From Sphaeramia orbicularis (Eukaryota; Chordata; Actinopteri; Kurtiformes; Apogonidae), in NCBI RefSeq assembly GCF_902148855.1, contig NC_043966.1, forward strand, positions 27,136,147-27,200,146: a DNA stretch of 64,000 nucleotides, read 5' to 3'. Under the pieces are notes generated by a model. The model made no database searches. It was not told the origin of the DNA and was given only the letters and a program-made list of their open reading frames with translations. A program made the position numbers and the translations under genes. Position 1 is the first letter of the stretch. Each line of letters starts with the position of its first letter. Shown piece after piece: positions 41,352 through 54,730 of this stretch.

Positions 41352-41879
41352 CCCATAAAGACCCAGTGCTCCTATTCTGGCAGTTCCCAAATGAATTTTT
41401 TTCTCTACTTAACCTTTCTTAAGTGATTTATTGCCATTTATTTTAATATTGTCCTCTGTGTTTTGCATTTTTCACTGTAAATCATGTATTTTCCTATATT
41501 TAATTTAGATGTTCATGAAAACTCACTGTCCATTCAAAGGTTATTATATCAAAACAGACGAAAACTGAAGAAAAAGTGACTCTTTCAGCCAATATATCAT
41601 TAACTGAACACAAATCAATTGTCTCCATTCACTGTCATTGATCCAGCTCCATGGGTTTTACTGGCGAATCAATGTTGTAGAAGATGACAGTGTTTCCATG
41701 GTAACTACAGAGCCTCTGAACATCCAAATGGGTCATATCTGATGACCATGAAAAGATGAAAATCTGTATTTTACACTAATTATTTACACGGATTGATAGT
41801 ATTAGTGGATCAACAGGTATTAAAGATTATAGATCAGTGGATAATTTTAGTTGCCAGTGAATGTTTGGGTCTTTATGGG
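41352..41879 (+). mobile_element. TTAA-flanked piggyBac-like MITE, family A copy 4
   Basis: 528 bp with intact TTAA on both sides (41348-41351 and 41880-41883). The ends CCCATAAAGACCCA and GGGTCTTTATGGG pair as inverted repeats. This is the best-preserved boundary of the family in this window. Confidence 0.88.
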
Positions 41880-42273
41880 TTAAACATCAGATTTGGGGCT
41901 CGTCTAATATCACAGAATATTCCCTTTCCTGGAATTGTCAGAGTCCATTTTAAGTTGATTATTTGTGATGTCATTGTTATCATGCACTCTACACAAACCA
42001 AAAAATGATATTAATAGAAATAATTGTAAAAACTTATCGTTCAAGAAGTGAGTGAACCTGAAGTAGTGTTCACTTCATAGAACATTTTTAACACCTCATA
42101 TATGCACTTGGGCAGAAACAGCTATTAACATTACAAATTAATCGACTTAATGAGTATTCATGCACATCTGTCTTGTTAAAAAACATATCTCTAAAAGACA
42201 AGAGTTCAGAAAGACAGAGCTATTGATGTACATTTTCCAGCTAAACGTAGACACTTTTTAAGCAGTTTATTTA

Positions 42274-42757
42274 CAGTATTGTGCAAAAGTCTTTTTATAT
42301 TAATGGAATATTTATATTTTTTACTGAAATGCATGACCACATACATGCCTTTCTCAGTCTTTGTAGTAATATATGTACATCTGGAAAATATAGTAAATAT
42401 GTAAATAGTATCTTCAGAAAAAAATATGACTATTGTAGAAGCTTTATGTGATCATCTGGACAGAGAAAAGTAGAAATGAAAGTGAAAGTCTCTGAGACAT
42501 TCTGAAGGTGTGTAATACAAGACAAGATTATTTAAGAAAACATCCAAACAGTCAGTCCAAAAGAGCTGAAGGTTTTCTGACGTCACACTGAATACTGACA
42601 GGAGTTGTTTAGTTCTTTTAGTTTAGTAGGTTTTGTGTGTTTCAATACTGACCACATATTTCCTGTATATTTCTTGTTAGAAATGAAGACACTCCATTTA
42701 CAATTTGTTGCAAAAACAACAAAGCTGAAGGCTGACTGAGACTTTTTCACAGTACTG
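42274..42757. mobile_element. Tc1/mariner-type MITE
   Basis: 484 bp between TA dinucleotides (42272-42273 and 42758-42759). The ends CAGTATTGTGCAAAAGTCT and (inverted) CAGTACTGTGAAAAAGTCT match with few differences. Non-coding. Confidence 0.8.
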
Positions 42758-43150
42758 TAACTCCATACACTTTATCCTTCACCTTTAAATTCAATACATT
42801 TAGACATATGTAGTTTTAGCTGGAGAGGAAGGGGATGAATTGCTGTAACCTGAAAACACTTCCAGACAAATGTAGTAAAGTAAAATGTACAATATCTGCC
42901 TTTGAGATGTAGTGAAGTACAAGTAGTAGAAGTAAAGTATTTAAAATTTCCACTTATTTATGTTACTTGGGTAAAACTACTTAACTGAATATGAATAAAG
43001 TCTGAAATACTCACAATACAGATGAGTGTATTTCAGTCTCAGTACCAGGTAAAGATCGTGTATGTTTATTATAATCATAGAGCGACAGATGCACCAGAGT
43101 CTCCAGAGGTCTTTGCTCGTTGCTTAAACCCCATGATATACGAGTGAGAA

Positions 43151-43188
43151 GTGTGTATGTGTGTGTGCGTGTGTGTGTGTGTGTGTGT
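43151..43188. repeat. (GT)n microsatellite
   Basis: GT repeat with a few interruptions, about 450 bases upstream of the small membrane-protein gene. Confidence 0.85.
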
Positions 43189-43635
43189 CATTGAGCATGT
43201 GTAATGTTTGTAACCTGTACAGCTGGCACTCTCACACCCTTCACTAAACTTGAAACCATCAAACGCAGCAGATTCTCCCTCCCTCCTCCCCATGTCCTAT
43301 CGTTCGGTGTCATATCTATTTAGGGCTCCCCCGCTGTTCATTTCCTCTATATCTCTCTTTAGCTCAAATAGAAGCAACGACATTCAACTCCAGCTCACAA
43401 GACCCGAGATCTGTGAGGTCAAGACCAAAGGAATATATTTGAGTGTGTCTGTCCAGAGGAAAATATATGATGTGAGGAGCATGTATATTAAAGATACCAC
43501 CAGGTCTGTTGCAATGCTCTGTAAGGTAGGGAATCAACAGACCACGAAGCCTGTGACTTGCTTTCCTTCCTTCTGATCTTTGTGAAGCAGAGCTGAACAA
43601 AAGCGAAGGAACTGCTCCGTCTCACACTGCATCCC

Positions 43636-44040
43636 ATGGATTCATCAGAACCCAGTCCGTCCTCCTCACACTCCGATGAGGAATCCTGTGATCGTACTCC
43701 AGCTCCGGACTCGTCCCGCCGCACCACTCACACGGGGAAGTCGAGTGGGCTCAGTGGCCTGGGCTATGGGCTGGTCGTGGCCTGGGACCACCTGAGACCC
43801 TTCATCCCTTTCTTCCTCATCAGCTTCATGGTGGTGGCCCTCGTCTACCTGATGCAGGCCATAATCTTCGGTGGGCCCTTCAAAGACCCGCTCTTCTTTG
43901 TTAAATTCAACGAGCGCTGGCCCAGGCCCAGTCCAAAACAACAGGACTCTCCAGCCCCGGACACTGTTTTCATTCCTGTCCCACCGTCATCCCTGGAGGA
44001 AGACCTTTTGGACCTACACAGAGACAACGGGACAGTGTGA
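43636..44040 (+). CDS. Small single-pass membrane protein, unrecognised
   Basis: A 134-residue frame, apparently in one exon. I do not recognise it. Residues 1-45 are Ser-, Asp- and Glu-rich and low in structure (DSSEPSPSSSHSDEESCDR). Residues about 55-78 form one hydrophobic helix (PFIPFFLISFMVVALVYLMQ) preceded by WDHLR and followed by a Gly-Gly turn and FKDPLFFVKFNERW. The tail is Pro-rich and ends acidic (SLEEDLLDLHRDNGTV). There is no signal peptide at the extreme N terminus, so a signal-anchor or tail-type insertion is likely. The start follows CATCCC, and the GC-rich, codon-like composition contrasts with AT-rich flanks, supporting a real gene. AATAAA lies at 44899-44904. A 5' intron is possible: acceptor TTTGTGAAG near 43588 and donor AAGGTAGGG near 43526. 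Confidence 0.7.
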   Translation: MDSSEPSPSSSHSDEESCDRTPAPDSSRRTTHTGKSSGLSGLGYGLVVAWDHLRPFIPFFLISFMVVALVYLMQAIIFGGPFKDPLFFVKFNERWPRPSPKQQDSPAPDTVFIPVPPSSLEEDLLDLHRDNGTV

Positions 44041-45621
44041 AGGCTGGATTAAAATGGATTTTATTGTTTCTTAAAGTGACAGATATTGTTCCTGGTGGAT
44101 ATGAGCAACAAGGGATTAAAAAATACAGACTTGTATTTCACTTTGTTAATTCTACAGTACATGTTTTAGCTTTTTTTTTTTTTTTTTTTTTACCAGATTC
44201 CCAGTAAATTACAGGTTTTATACATCTCAGACTGAATGAAAGGGGCAATGTCGAATCAAGAGCTTCTCAACTGTTCATCTGATGTTACTTCAGTCCTTTC
44301 ATCCTCTCTGAACCGTAAATGAAAGACAAACACGTCTGTAGTGCCCTGTGTATCTGGTATTCCATGGAAGGTTTTTGGTACAGAACTTTTGTAATCATTT
44401 TACATTAATGCCTATTAAGTTATAAAAATACCCTAATTGGTAGCTATTTACTGACTTTATTTGGGAAATGTTGCTCTGATATTTATAGGAAAGCACCAAT
44501 GCTATCAAATGTTGAGCATGTGTTTCTGTCTGTGACAGTCTGTTAACCCTAATGATAGTTCAACTCCTCCCCATCAACACATGTACATTAATTATCACCT
44601 CACATACAGTTTAACGCTCTGTGTTTGGCCAACCAGGTCAATGCTTGTGAACTTAACTATTAATTTAGTTACTTTTATTAATGTTGAATGCTAATGAGTG
44701 TTGTAAACATTTTGTCCAACAAATGGATAAGACACAACTCCTTGATGATCATAATCGTTATGTTATATTGGGCAATTCACACACTCAATATCTTTGTCTG
44801 AGCAATGACAGAAACTGATTTTTAAACAGGAAAGTAAAAAAGAATCACACTAGATAACACGCACCAAATGTAACAGCAATAATTGTTTTTGTTTGTAAAA
44901 TAAACACTGTTGTGTTGCCCTAAATGTCTGGTATATCAAATATGATGTAAAACAAACAAATAAATTATTCTAATTATTATTAATAACATTAGTATTAGTG
45001 TTTAATTTTATTTGTCTATTATTTGCCTAAGTAAAAAAAAACAAAAAAAAAACACATCCAATTACAGCCTGACACTACATTCAAACAAAAACCAATATCT
45101 GAGCAAATATTAAAGTATACTAACTTGTAACAAGATGAAATAATCATTATTATTAATAATATTATGTTGGCAGAGTCTTATGGCCTGTGAGAAACAACCG
45201 TTGCATATTGTGGTTATTTTTTATGGATTTAAATCTTCTGTTAGTGGTATGTGTAATGATTCCTTAATGACACCACATTAATATTATTCGTCATTCATCA
45301 TTATCAATCATTTTAATTAAAAAAAAAAAAGAAAGAAAGAAAAGAACCCCCCAGGTTTGTTGTGGTTTTTAATGGTCGCCGTGTCCTCTGTCCGCCCTGC
45401 CTTCACTCTGTCGCCGTCTGCTGGTGGAGTGGTGCTATTACCCTAAAACATTACCGCCCAGGACCACGCTGACCCGTGAGTGACCTCACGAAACGGACAG
45501 GAAAAGTGACCAAAAACAGAAAAATATACCCTATTTCCGTTTAAAAATTATTAAACTAATTTTTAAAAGTACTTGATTTTATTTTGTGCACGTGGGAGTG
45601 GATTGTAAGAGCTTCCAAAAG
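44041..45621. other. 3' UTR of the membrane-protein gene and btbd18 upstream region
   Basis: AT-rich to about 45320. It then becomes GC-richer to a probable btbd18 non-coding first exon ending TTCCAAAAG before GTGAGT at 45621/45622. A T-run at 44171-44191 and an A/GAAA run at 45320-45345 are simple sequence. No other gene is seen. Confidence 0.45.
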
Positions 45622-46175
45622 GTGAGTTAACCTCATGTCCATCACATGTTTAAGAAACTACGAGGAAAAGTTTCTCAAAGGGGTTGTATTTTTGTGTTGA
45701 TGTCATTAGATATTGTAAGAGTTAATGTACCGGTGCTCAGGACCTGTTAACTAAGCACTTACTCCAGTTGTCATGACTAGTTTCCTCCATGTTTCTCGGG
45801 GCCTATGCTAGCTGCTCGTGCACTGATGCTAACCTGCTAATGAACAGGTGTGTGGGTCAATGTCAACACGGTTTATTACATTTTACCTCAGGAAAAATGC
45901 ATTTAAGTGCATTTACTCGTTACTCAAGTGGCCTAGTTCTAACTACAGGTTTGAGGTACATTTTCAAGCATGCAGCACAGTGTCACAAAGTTCTGTCTTG
46001 CCAGTAAAAAATATAAAATATGTTAGTGTTGAATAAGGTTTTAGTTGAATTTCAAGCAAACACCAACATGACAGTCTTCTCAAGACCTTACCTCAAAAAT
46101 GTAAGTCTTCATCATGTCTTTGTCATCCACCTTCTGTCTCCTCCTGTGTGCTTCTGGTCTGCAGCTGATGGAGAG

Positions 46176-49100
46176 ATGTGGTGTTACCAAAAACCTGACT
46201 TTGAAGGCCTCCTCATGGCTGAGCTGCAGAGACAGCAGCAGTGCAGCCAGTTCTGTGACACACTGCTTAAAGCAGAAGGTATGAAGGTCATCATTAAGTC
46301 CAATGTTCATCCACAGCGCTCGGAACATGTCAGTGATATGAGAAGAAATCAGTCAGTTATCACTTTTGTAGACATTGTGATTGTGATGTGAGTAATGAAG
46401 TGGTAACTGCTTCATTATACTATTGCTGAATGAGCACAAATTCATGACATATTAAAAAAAAGCAAATAATTGACCACCACTCTCTTTCAATATTATTATA
46501 CTGTATGTGATGGCAGTCAACAACAATGACACTGATTACTACAGATGCATTAATGCAGGTTAATGTAAGCAACAGTTCAATTTACAGTCGCAGAAAAAAT
46601 TATTAGACCATCAAAAGTGATTAAAAACAATGGTTCGGCAATCAAGTACTAACTCCTGTGTGTATCATGTGACTAAAACAGACAGAAAATAAAACACGGA
46701 ATGCCTTAAAGCACTGTTTTTGGCAGTACGTACCATAGCTATTGATGTAAGAACTTAAGTGATTTTGGTTATTATCAAGAAAACCATGGAAAATAGCTAC
46801 ATATCAGCTCTGAAATTTAAGCCTTATGAGCTATTTTTGTTGTTATCATTATATTTGTCCAAACAAATGTACCTTTAGTTGTACCAGGCATTAAAATGAA
46901 CAAGAAATTGAAGAAAACAAGGGTGGTCTAATACATTTTTCCTGGACTGTATTTATTAGAGATACTTATTATCGTTACTGGTGTCTGTTCTGTTCTCCTC
47001 CAGGTTTATCGGTGCCGGCTCATAGCTGTATTCTCTCAGCTATCAGCCCCCAGTTCTCCTCCTCTCTGTCCTCCATGCCGGTGCCTCCTACAGGACAGAG
47101 TCGTCTCCTAGAGTTTCGGGCTCTCGGCCCCTGCACACTCCTCCACATGGTGCGACTGCTGTACTCCGGAGAGATGGCAGGAGAGGGGGAGAAGGAGAAG
47201 CAAGAGGCTATTTCTGCTGCAGCCAAGCTGGGCATCCATGGGCTTGTGGAGATCACACAGAAGGAACAGAAATGCAGAAATACCAAAGGAGACCAGTACA
47301 AGGAGGTGGGGGTGCAGACAGAGACATTGATGTTTAAGGAGGCTGTTACAAGACAGGGAAGATGGAGGAGAGAGGTGAGGGATGGGAGCACCCTGCTGTG
47401 GAGAGAGGCTTCACTGAGCAGTGAAAGAGAAACATGGACTCAGACAGAAGTGCAGGTGAGCTCTGCAATCTGGAAGAAGCTAAATACTTGTAACAGTCTA
47501 ACCACTGAAAAATTAGACTAAAAAATTAGAAAATGTGTTTATTACAAGCAACTTAAACACTGTTACTTATGAGACTTAATTTTCTTTAATTTAGTGGGGA
47601 CACACATCGTCACACTGTTAAAAGAAGGAAAACAACCTTTTTCCTCTGCTTGATCACTTCTGGTTAAATCTATAGTGGTGGAAAAAGTTTTTGGACACTC
47701 TTAAGTTACTGAACTCTGCCAAGTATTGTATCATTCTCCAAACCCACATGCTCCCCTCTGCATGTGCTCTGTTCCATCGAGGCCAGAACTGGATGTTTCA
47801 GCTACATCATGAAACACATCCAGTACATGACATGTTGAAACGCTCAAGAATTTAGTTTTGTTATTTTTTTCTAGTTACAGTAAAACAAAAAAAAAAATTG
47901 TATTTATTTTTGTCTATTTGATGCAGCCATACCTTGAAACAAAAAAAAGCTTGATATTTCACATTTTGTAAAATTTTAAGGGTGTCTGAAAACAACCCCG
48001 TCTTGTATCTTATCAACTGCAATTAGGTCTGGGTGATCTGGCCATAGCATCATATGATGGTCTTCCTGATTGATAATCTCTTCTAAAATACAGGCAAGTT
48101 ACCATGTAACTAGCCCATGACCACCCTCTAAAATAATGTCATAAATGAAAGAAATTCACAAGCCCAGCTCCCTAATCTTGGGAGAGTTTTTCTACAAACA
48201 CACGGGTCTATGTCAGAGGTTAGTTGTCTAAGATACTGTAATTATACTGATAAATTGACTGTTTACAATGAGTGTTGGCTGAATAGGAAAGTTTTGAAAA
48301 TACTGGTATTTATTTATTGATTTGTATTATCCCTCTGAAAAGTAAATCATATACCAAATTAAGATCAAAGATCTAGGATTGTGAGATCAGCTGTGACTTC
48401 AATATTGTATCAAGACAAAGATTTTGTTACTCCACCCCCGAAGGGGAGGCAAAGGGTATTGTTTTTGGTTTGGTTTGTTTGTTTCTTTATTTGTTAACTC
48501 TCTAGCAACAAACTATTGGTTGAATTCATACCAGATTGCCAGTGACCCTGAATAGATGTGGTTACATTTTGGGAAAAGTAGGTCAAAGTCAAATTTTTTG
48601 ATGAATGTTTAAAATCTTTGTTCTCCTCCCATCTACTTATAATGGACGAAATTTCAAATGTCTATAAAAACATCAATTTTGTTTCAATTTGCTTCAAACT
48701 TGGCACATATATAGAGGCAGTTGATATGCGGATATGAGCACATGCTTAGACATGATGACATCAGCTGGATCCATGCCAAAATAAGCGACAACACGTGCAA
48801 GGGGTGGGGTTTGTTGTGCCTGGCACCACTTGTTTATTAAATTTTTTCCTCTAGATAGAAATTCACTGCAGAGCAAAACAGTACGATTCCCCAGTGCATA
48901 TCATGAGGCAATAATATTAACAAAACCATAAAGAAGTTAATTCTTTCAAAATATTGTCTCTGTCTTGAAATATCCTGTGGGTTTCTAAACATCCACAAAG
49001 GCTGAAGCATCACGTCAGCCTCAATCAAGTATTTGAAGTATTATCCCAAACCTTATTCTGTTCCTCAGTCTCTTCCTGCTGTCCAGTAATTTTCCAGTCC

Positions 49101-52100
49101 TCATCATTTCAGCTGTCCATTCCATCAGGGTTGTTATGCAACACATCGCATCCTCCTAAACATAAACTGATTTTTTTGTTAGCTGTGAAGCTTTTGTCCA
49201 GTCGCTTAAAAGAAACAGATGCATTAGATTCTTAATATTAGATTACATTTGGAAAAACTACTGAAACAAATGCTTTACATGAATAACATTTTTTCTTATT
49301 ATAAAAAAGGAGTCACTTTTAGGCTTTTATACTTTCTTGAACTTCCTTTTTTTGCAGTGTGCTCCAACTTCTCAGCCATCCGTCTCCTTCGACACCATCG
49401 ATATGAAGGATCTGCAGAGTTTACAACAGACCGACTCTCATCTCGTTCTCCCTCAGATTCCCTTCATCCCAGTCTCACTTGTCTATACACCAGATGAAAA
49501 CCAAGCCTTGATACCATCTTGCTCTTCTGCCTCAACAGTTGCACAGGCACCTCCTGCAGCTGGATACAGATCTGTTCCTACTGCGGTCCCACCTTCTGCC
49601 CCCCCACCTAATTACCCATTTCCTAGCCAAGCCGCCCAGTGTGCTGATGGACCTCAGACGTGGCGGTCTGGGTCTCATGTGACTGTTGTGGGTGAGGGAT
49701 TGGAAGACGAGGGGTTTGAACAGTTTGAAGGTAACATCTCAGGATTCATCAACTACTTCCTAAACTCAGAGAAGGAGGAGAAGGGCTCCCGTGGAAGGCG
49801 AGCGGGAAGGAGACGGGGATCTAGGGGGAGGGGGATGGCAGAGACCAGCACCAGGAGACCACGAACAAGAGGGACGGGACGGGGCAGGTTAATGCAGACT
49901 GTGGATGTGCAGGACGTGGGGGTGAGCAGGTTTGCAAAGATGTTTCAGCAGAGGTGGGGGATGCAGCCGAACAGGACAACGGGTCAGGGTGGGGGAGCGG
50001 TCGGCAGGAAGCTGTATGTGAAGACCAGACAGGTTCTAATATCAGGACGAAGTGTTCCGAGGAGAAGACAGGGGAAAGCACAGGATTTCAGTGGAGGTGG
50101 AAACATATGGCCAAAGTGTGACACTGGAGGAGAAGCGAACAGGAGGACAGTGCATAAGTTGAATGAGGTGAACATCTTGGCTTTCTGCAACTTATTTTGA
50201 TTTTAAATTCACATAATATGTAAAAATGCATAAATAACATCACTCTATGACATATGTTTAACTAACATTAGGAATATATGATTAAAAAAAAGAAAATGGT
50301 GGATGCATTAGTAATGACAATCAAATTGTATTGAAATAAGGCCATAATAGTATAGTTAATTAATAATGACTAATTATTTATTGCATCCTGGGGAAGGCAG
50401 TGATTCAGAGTCAGTGACATCACTATCATGTTTTCTTGCATAAAAACACAGTACATATAACAGCTGTAGTATGCATGACAGCAATGCATTGTGGTCCGAC
50501 ATACAGTTATTGGCCACTTAATTAGGCACACCCTACTAGTACTGGGTTGGACTCCCTTTTGGATCCAGAACTACCTCCATTCTTTGTGCCATAGGTTCAG
50601 TAATGTGCTGGAAATATTCCTCAGAGGTTGTGGTCCAAATTTGACATGATAATATGATGCAGATTTATGGGCTGCACATCCATGATGTAAATCTTAATGT
50701 ACTGGAATGAGGTACATTCCAGTTTGGAGGATGAGTACTCTGAACTCATCTTCAAGAAACCATTTTGACATGATGGCAGCTGTGTGACATGCTGCATTGT
50801 CCTGCTGGAAGCAGACATCAGAGGATGTACACTGTGGTCATAAAGGCATGCATAGTTTGACTTTTTTCAAACTGAAACAAAAAAAGAGAAATTTGGAGTT
50901 TTCATTTATAGGTTTATTATTCTATTATTTTACTGGACTGACCAGGTTGTGATCATATTGGGCTGTATGTGGCGCCTGAACTAAAATGAGTTTGACACCC
51001 TTGATTGTTAATATCTTCAGTACAATTTTTGCACTTCATAAATTCATCCTGTGGGCTGGATGGGACGCTTTGGTGGGCCAAAACTGCTGGCCACATGTTT
51101 GCCACCCCTGATACATACTTTACATACATCACTCACCTTTCCTCTTTGGTTTCAGGATGGTCCTCCAGTTCCCAGAGCTCAGAGGGGTAGAGCCAAGTCA
51201 TCATCACTGCCCTTTGGTTCCACTCCTGTTGACTTTTACACTGCCAGCTCCCCCAGTCCGTCCATCCATCTTCCGGTGTGTCACACGTCGCTGCCACCTC
51301 CCGCCCCTCCCGCCCCTCCACCCTATGTGGACCAACCCGAACACTTCGATCGTCTCCTGGAGGAAGTGATGTTAGGCCTCAACATTTTACCAAGCAACAA
51401 TGAACAATCCCAAAACAAACAGCAGAATAGGGTTACACAGGGGGCTGCTGTAGCAGAAGGAGCTAGTGACTCCGCAAACTGTGATGTACCCATTCTGCAC
51501 CAACAGGCAGAGGGAGAGCTGAGCGACATCCTAGACCACTTCCTGCAGTCATTTGAGCAACACATTAGCAGCTGTGCCACCAGGGAAGAGAAGGAGTCAG
51601 ATGGTCCAAGTTCTAAAGACAGCGCTGGCCCAAGCAAATACAAGAAAAATAAGATCCGGATTACGTCTCACAGACCTCCTGCAGACCCTCCCTCACACCG
51701 TGCTGCCAAACCTTCTCAAATAACTGAACGGCAGCAGAATGAAGAGACTGGAATCCCACCGAAGCATTCACAGACATCTGCTGATTGTACCGTTGCCCCC
51801 AAACATCCTGAAACGCTGAGGAAAGTCAACCCACCAGCTAGGCCTAAACGGAGGCAGAGGAATACCTATCGGTTCTCACTGGAGAAACCGAAGGTGAAGG
51901 TGAAGAGGCCAAAGCTGCCGAGTAATGGCAAGAAAAAACATCATCACTTGATGGACAAGCAGCTCCAGCAGATGCCTGTCGTGAAACTGGAGAGGAATGG
52001 CCCACTGCCCGTGAATATTACCCTGCAGGGGCATAGCTATGAGGTGTGACAGAGTTTTCAAATTAGTCCCTTTGAGCATTTGTGTCGATAAGTGCTGTCA

Positions 52101-54674
52101 TCAGTGTGGCCAACGTTAAGATGCACCTGCTAATTGTGATGAACTCCTAAAATGTCAAAGAAATGTGTCAATAATCGGTTTGTTCATTTTGTTTTTTCAT
52201 TTTTCAGTATTCTGCTCTAACATCCTCATCAGCGAAACATCCCAGAGATGATGGACTTGAAAGGAATCACAAGGTATCGAACTGCTACCCAATTAGGAAC
52301 AGGTGTACGAAAGCACATATGTTAGTGAGTGTAAAACGAATGAGCTGAACTTGATATATGACGTGAATTATCAGTATGTGTATGTGTGATTTTACAGTTT
52401 AACAGTGAATAGATGAATAATGAATAGATGGATAAGTTTTCTGTCCAAAGAAAATCACAAAGAAGTATATTTCCATGCATAACATAGTAGATCATATTCA
52501 CATGGAGACCATTTTCCTCTAATGTCACAAGCTCAACTGCTGCCATCTTAACATTAATGCCACACTGATGTGTTTTAATTACAGTATATAAATGTAGAAA
52601 ATCTGGAAAATCACTGTCACTTAACTGGATGCTGAAAATATCAACCCATAAAGACCCAGTGCTACTTTTGTGGCAGTTCCCAAATGAATTTTATTCTCTA
52701 TTTAACCTTTCTTAAGTGATTTATGACCATTTATTATAAGATATTCCTCCATATTTTTCATTTTTCCAGTGAAAATCTGGTATTTTCCAATGTTCAATGT
52801 ACTGACGATGTAGATGTTCATAAAAGCTCAGATTACAGTTGAGGGTTATTATATCAAAAATAGAGAAAACTGAAGGAAAAGTGACTTTTTCAGAAAATAT
52901 ATCATTAACTTAGCATAAAATAAGTGTCTCCATCCACTGTCATTTATCAAACTCCATGGGTTTTACTGGTGAATCAATGTTGCAGAAGATGACGGTGTTT
53001 CTATGTTTATTACGGAGCCTCTGAACGTCCAAATGGGTCATATCAGATGATTGTGAAAAGATGACAAACTGCATTTTACACCAATTATTTACAGGTATTG
53101 ATAGGATTAATGGATTGACAGGTATTAAACATTTTAATCAGTTGATGGTTTTGGTCGCTGGTGGTTGTTTGGGTCTTGATGGGTTAAAAGATAGTGAATG
53201 TGAAGTAAAAAACTGTCATTTGTAACACGATATCACAGGAAACGGTAAAATAATACATATCCTAATGTCTTTTCACTGCATCAAGTGCCAGGCTTTGACC
53301 TGAACACAGAGGTATGAGTTCAACTGGGTAGAACGTCATGTAATGTCACTTAACCCATAAAGACCCAAACATAGACTGGCAACCAAAATCATTTGCGCAT
53401 ATAAAAAAATAAATACCTATTGATCCATTAATCCTAACAATACGTGTAAATATCTGGTATAAAATGCAGTTTGTCATCTTTTCATGGTCATCAGATATGA
53501 CCCTTTTGGACGTTCAAAGACTCAGTAGTTACTGTGGAAACACTGTCATCTTCTGCCAACATTGATTCACCAGTAAAACCCATAGAGTTTGATCAATGAC
53601 AGTGGGTGGAGACGCTTGTTTTTCTGTTCAGTTAATGATGTATTTTACAGTAAAAGTCAGTTATTCTGTTTTTGATATAATAACCCTCAACTTCAGTTTG
53701 AGCTTTTATGGACATCAATCATGATCAGTCAATTAAATATAGGAAAATACCTGATTTTCAGTTAAGAATGCAAAAATACTGAGCATAATATTAGAGTAAA
53801 TGGTGATAAATCACTTAAGAAAAGTTAAAAATGGAGAAAAAATTATTTGGAAGCTGCCACAAAAATAGCACTGGGTCTTTATGGGTTAATACCAAAACAT
53901 TTTATAGTGTGTGAAACAATTTAAAGAGAAAATTGCAAAGTTGTCAGTATTTCTAGGTTATTATGATAATATTTTACTGGTTTTACTTGAGATCAAACTG
54001 GGCTCCATGTGTCCCCTGAGCTTCACTGATTTTGACATCCTTAATTGCCATCACCTCTGTGATTCAGGCCCATAAAAAAGGCACACCTATTTTATCACTG
54101 TAATTTTGCATTTCACCAAGTCATCCCATGAGTGGGCTGTATGTTTGACACCCTTACTCTGACAAATAAACACACACTGGAAGCAACAAAAAATAGAGAA
54201 TAGATTATCGTGAATAATTTAATACATCTTCCGGGCCCAAAAATAAAAATGTAGGGTGTAAAAGTAGGTCAGTGATTGTAATTGTTTAGGCCAACAGACG
54301 AGGCCCTCCACTCTTATTTTCCATTTAGCTCAAAGCTGCTTATGACTGGACTCTTTTTGTGTCATAGTGTCAACATTTTATTAAAGCTTAATGGTTTTAC
54401 AGGACAACATTGCATTTCTCGAGGAGCCTCTTTCAGACAAGAAATCTCCTCCTACACGTCAGAAATATCCCTGTCGAGGCAGGCCCAGAAAAAATGGGCA
54501 CCTTCCCTGTTTATCTAATGGAGATGTTTCCAGAGCAACAGCAGAGTGTGATGAGGGTCAACAAGTAGAGGTAACTGAAGACAGATGTGAAAACCATGAA
54601 GACGAATCGACAGTGCAGCCACAGGAAGAGGAGGACGAGCCAGCAAGAATGGGGAGGAAGAAGAGAAAGGAATC

Positions 54675-54730
<56 letters not shown>

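Noticed and set aside
43372-43526. Extra coding exon upstream of the small membrane protein
   Set aside because: Acceptor-like and donor-like sites exist, but the frame does not join convincingly to the 43636 start. A leader exon remains possible.
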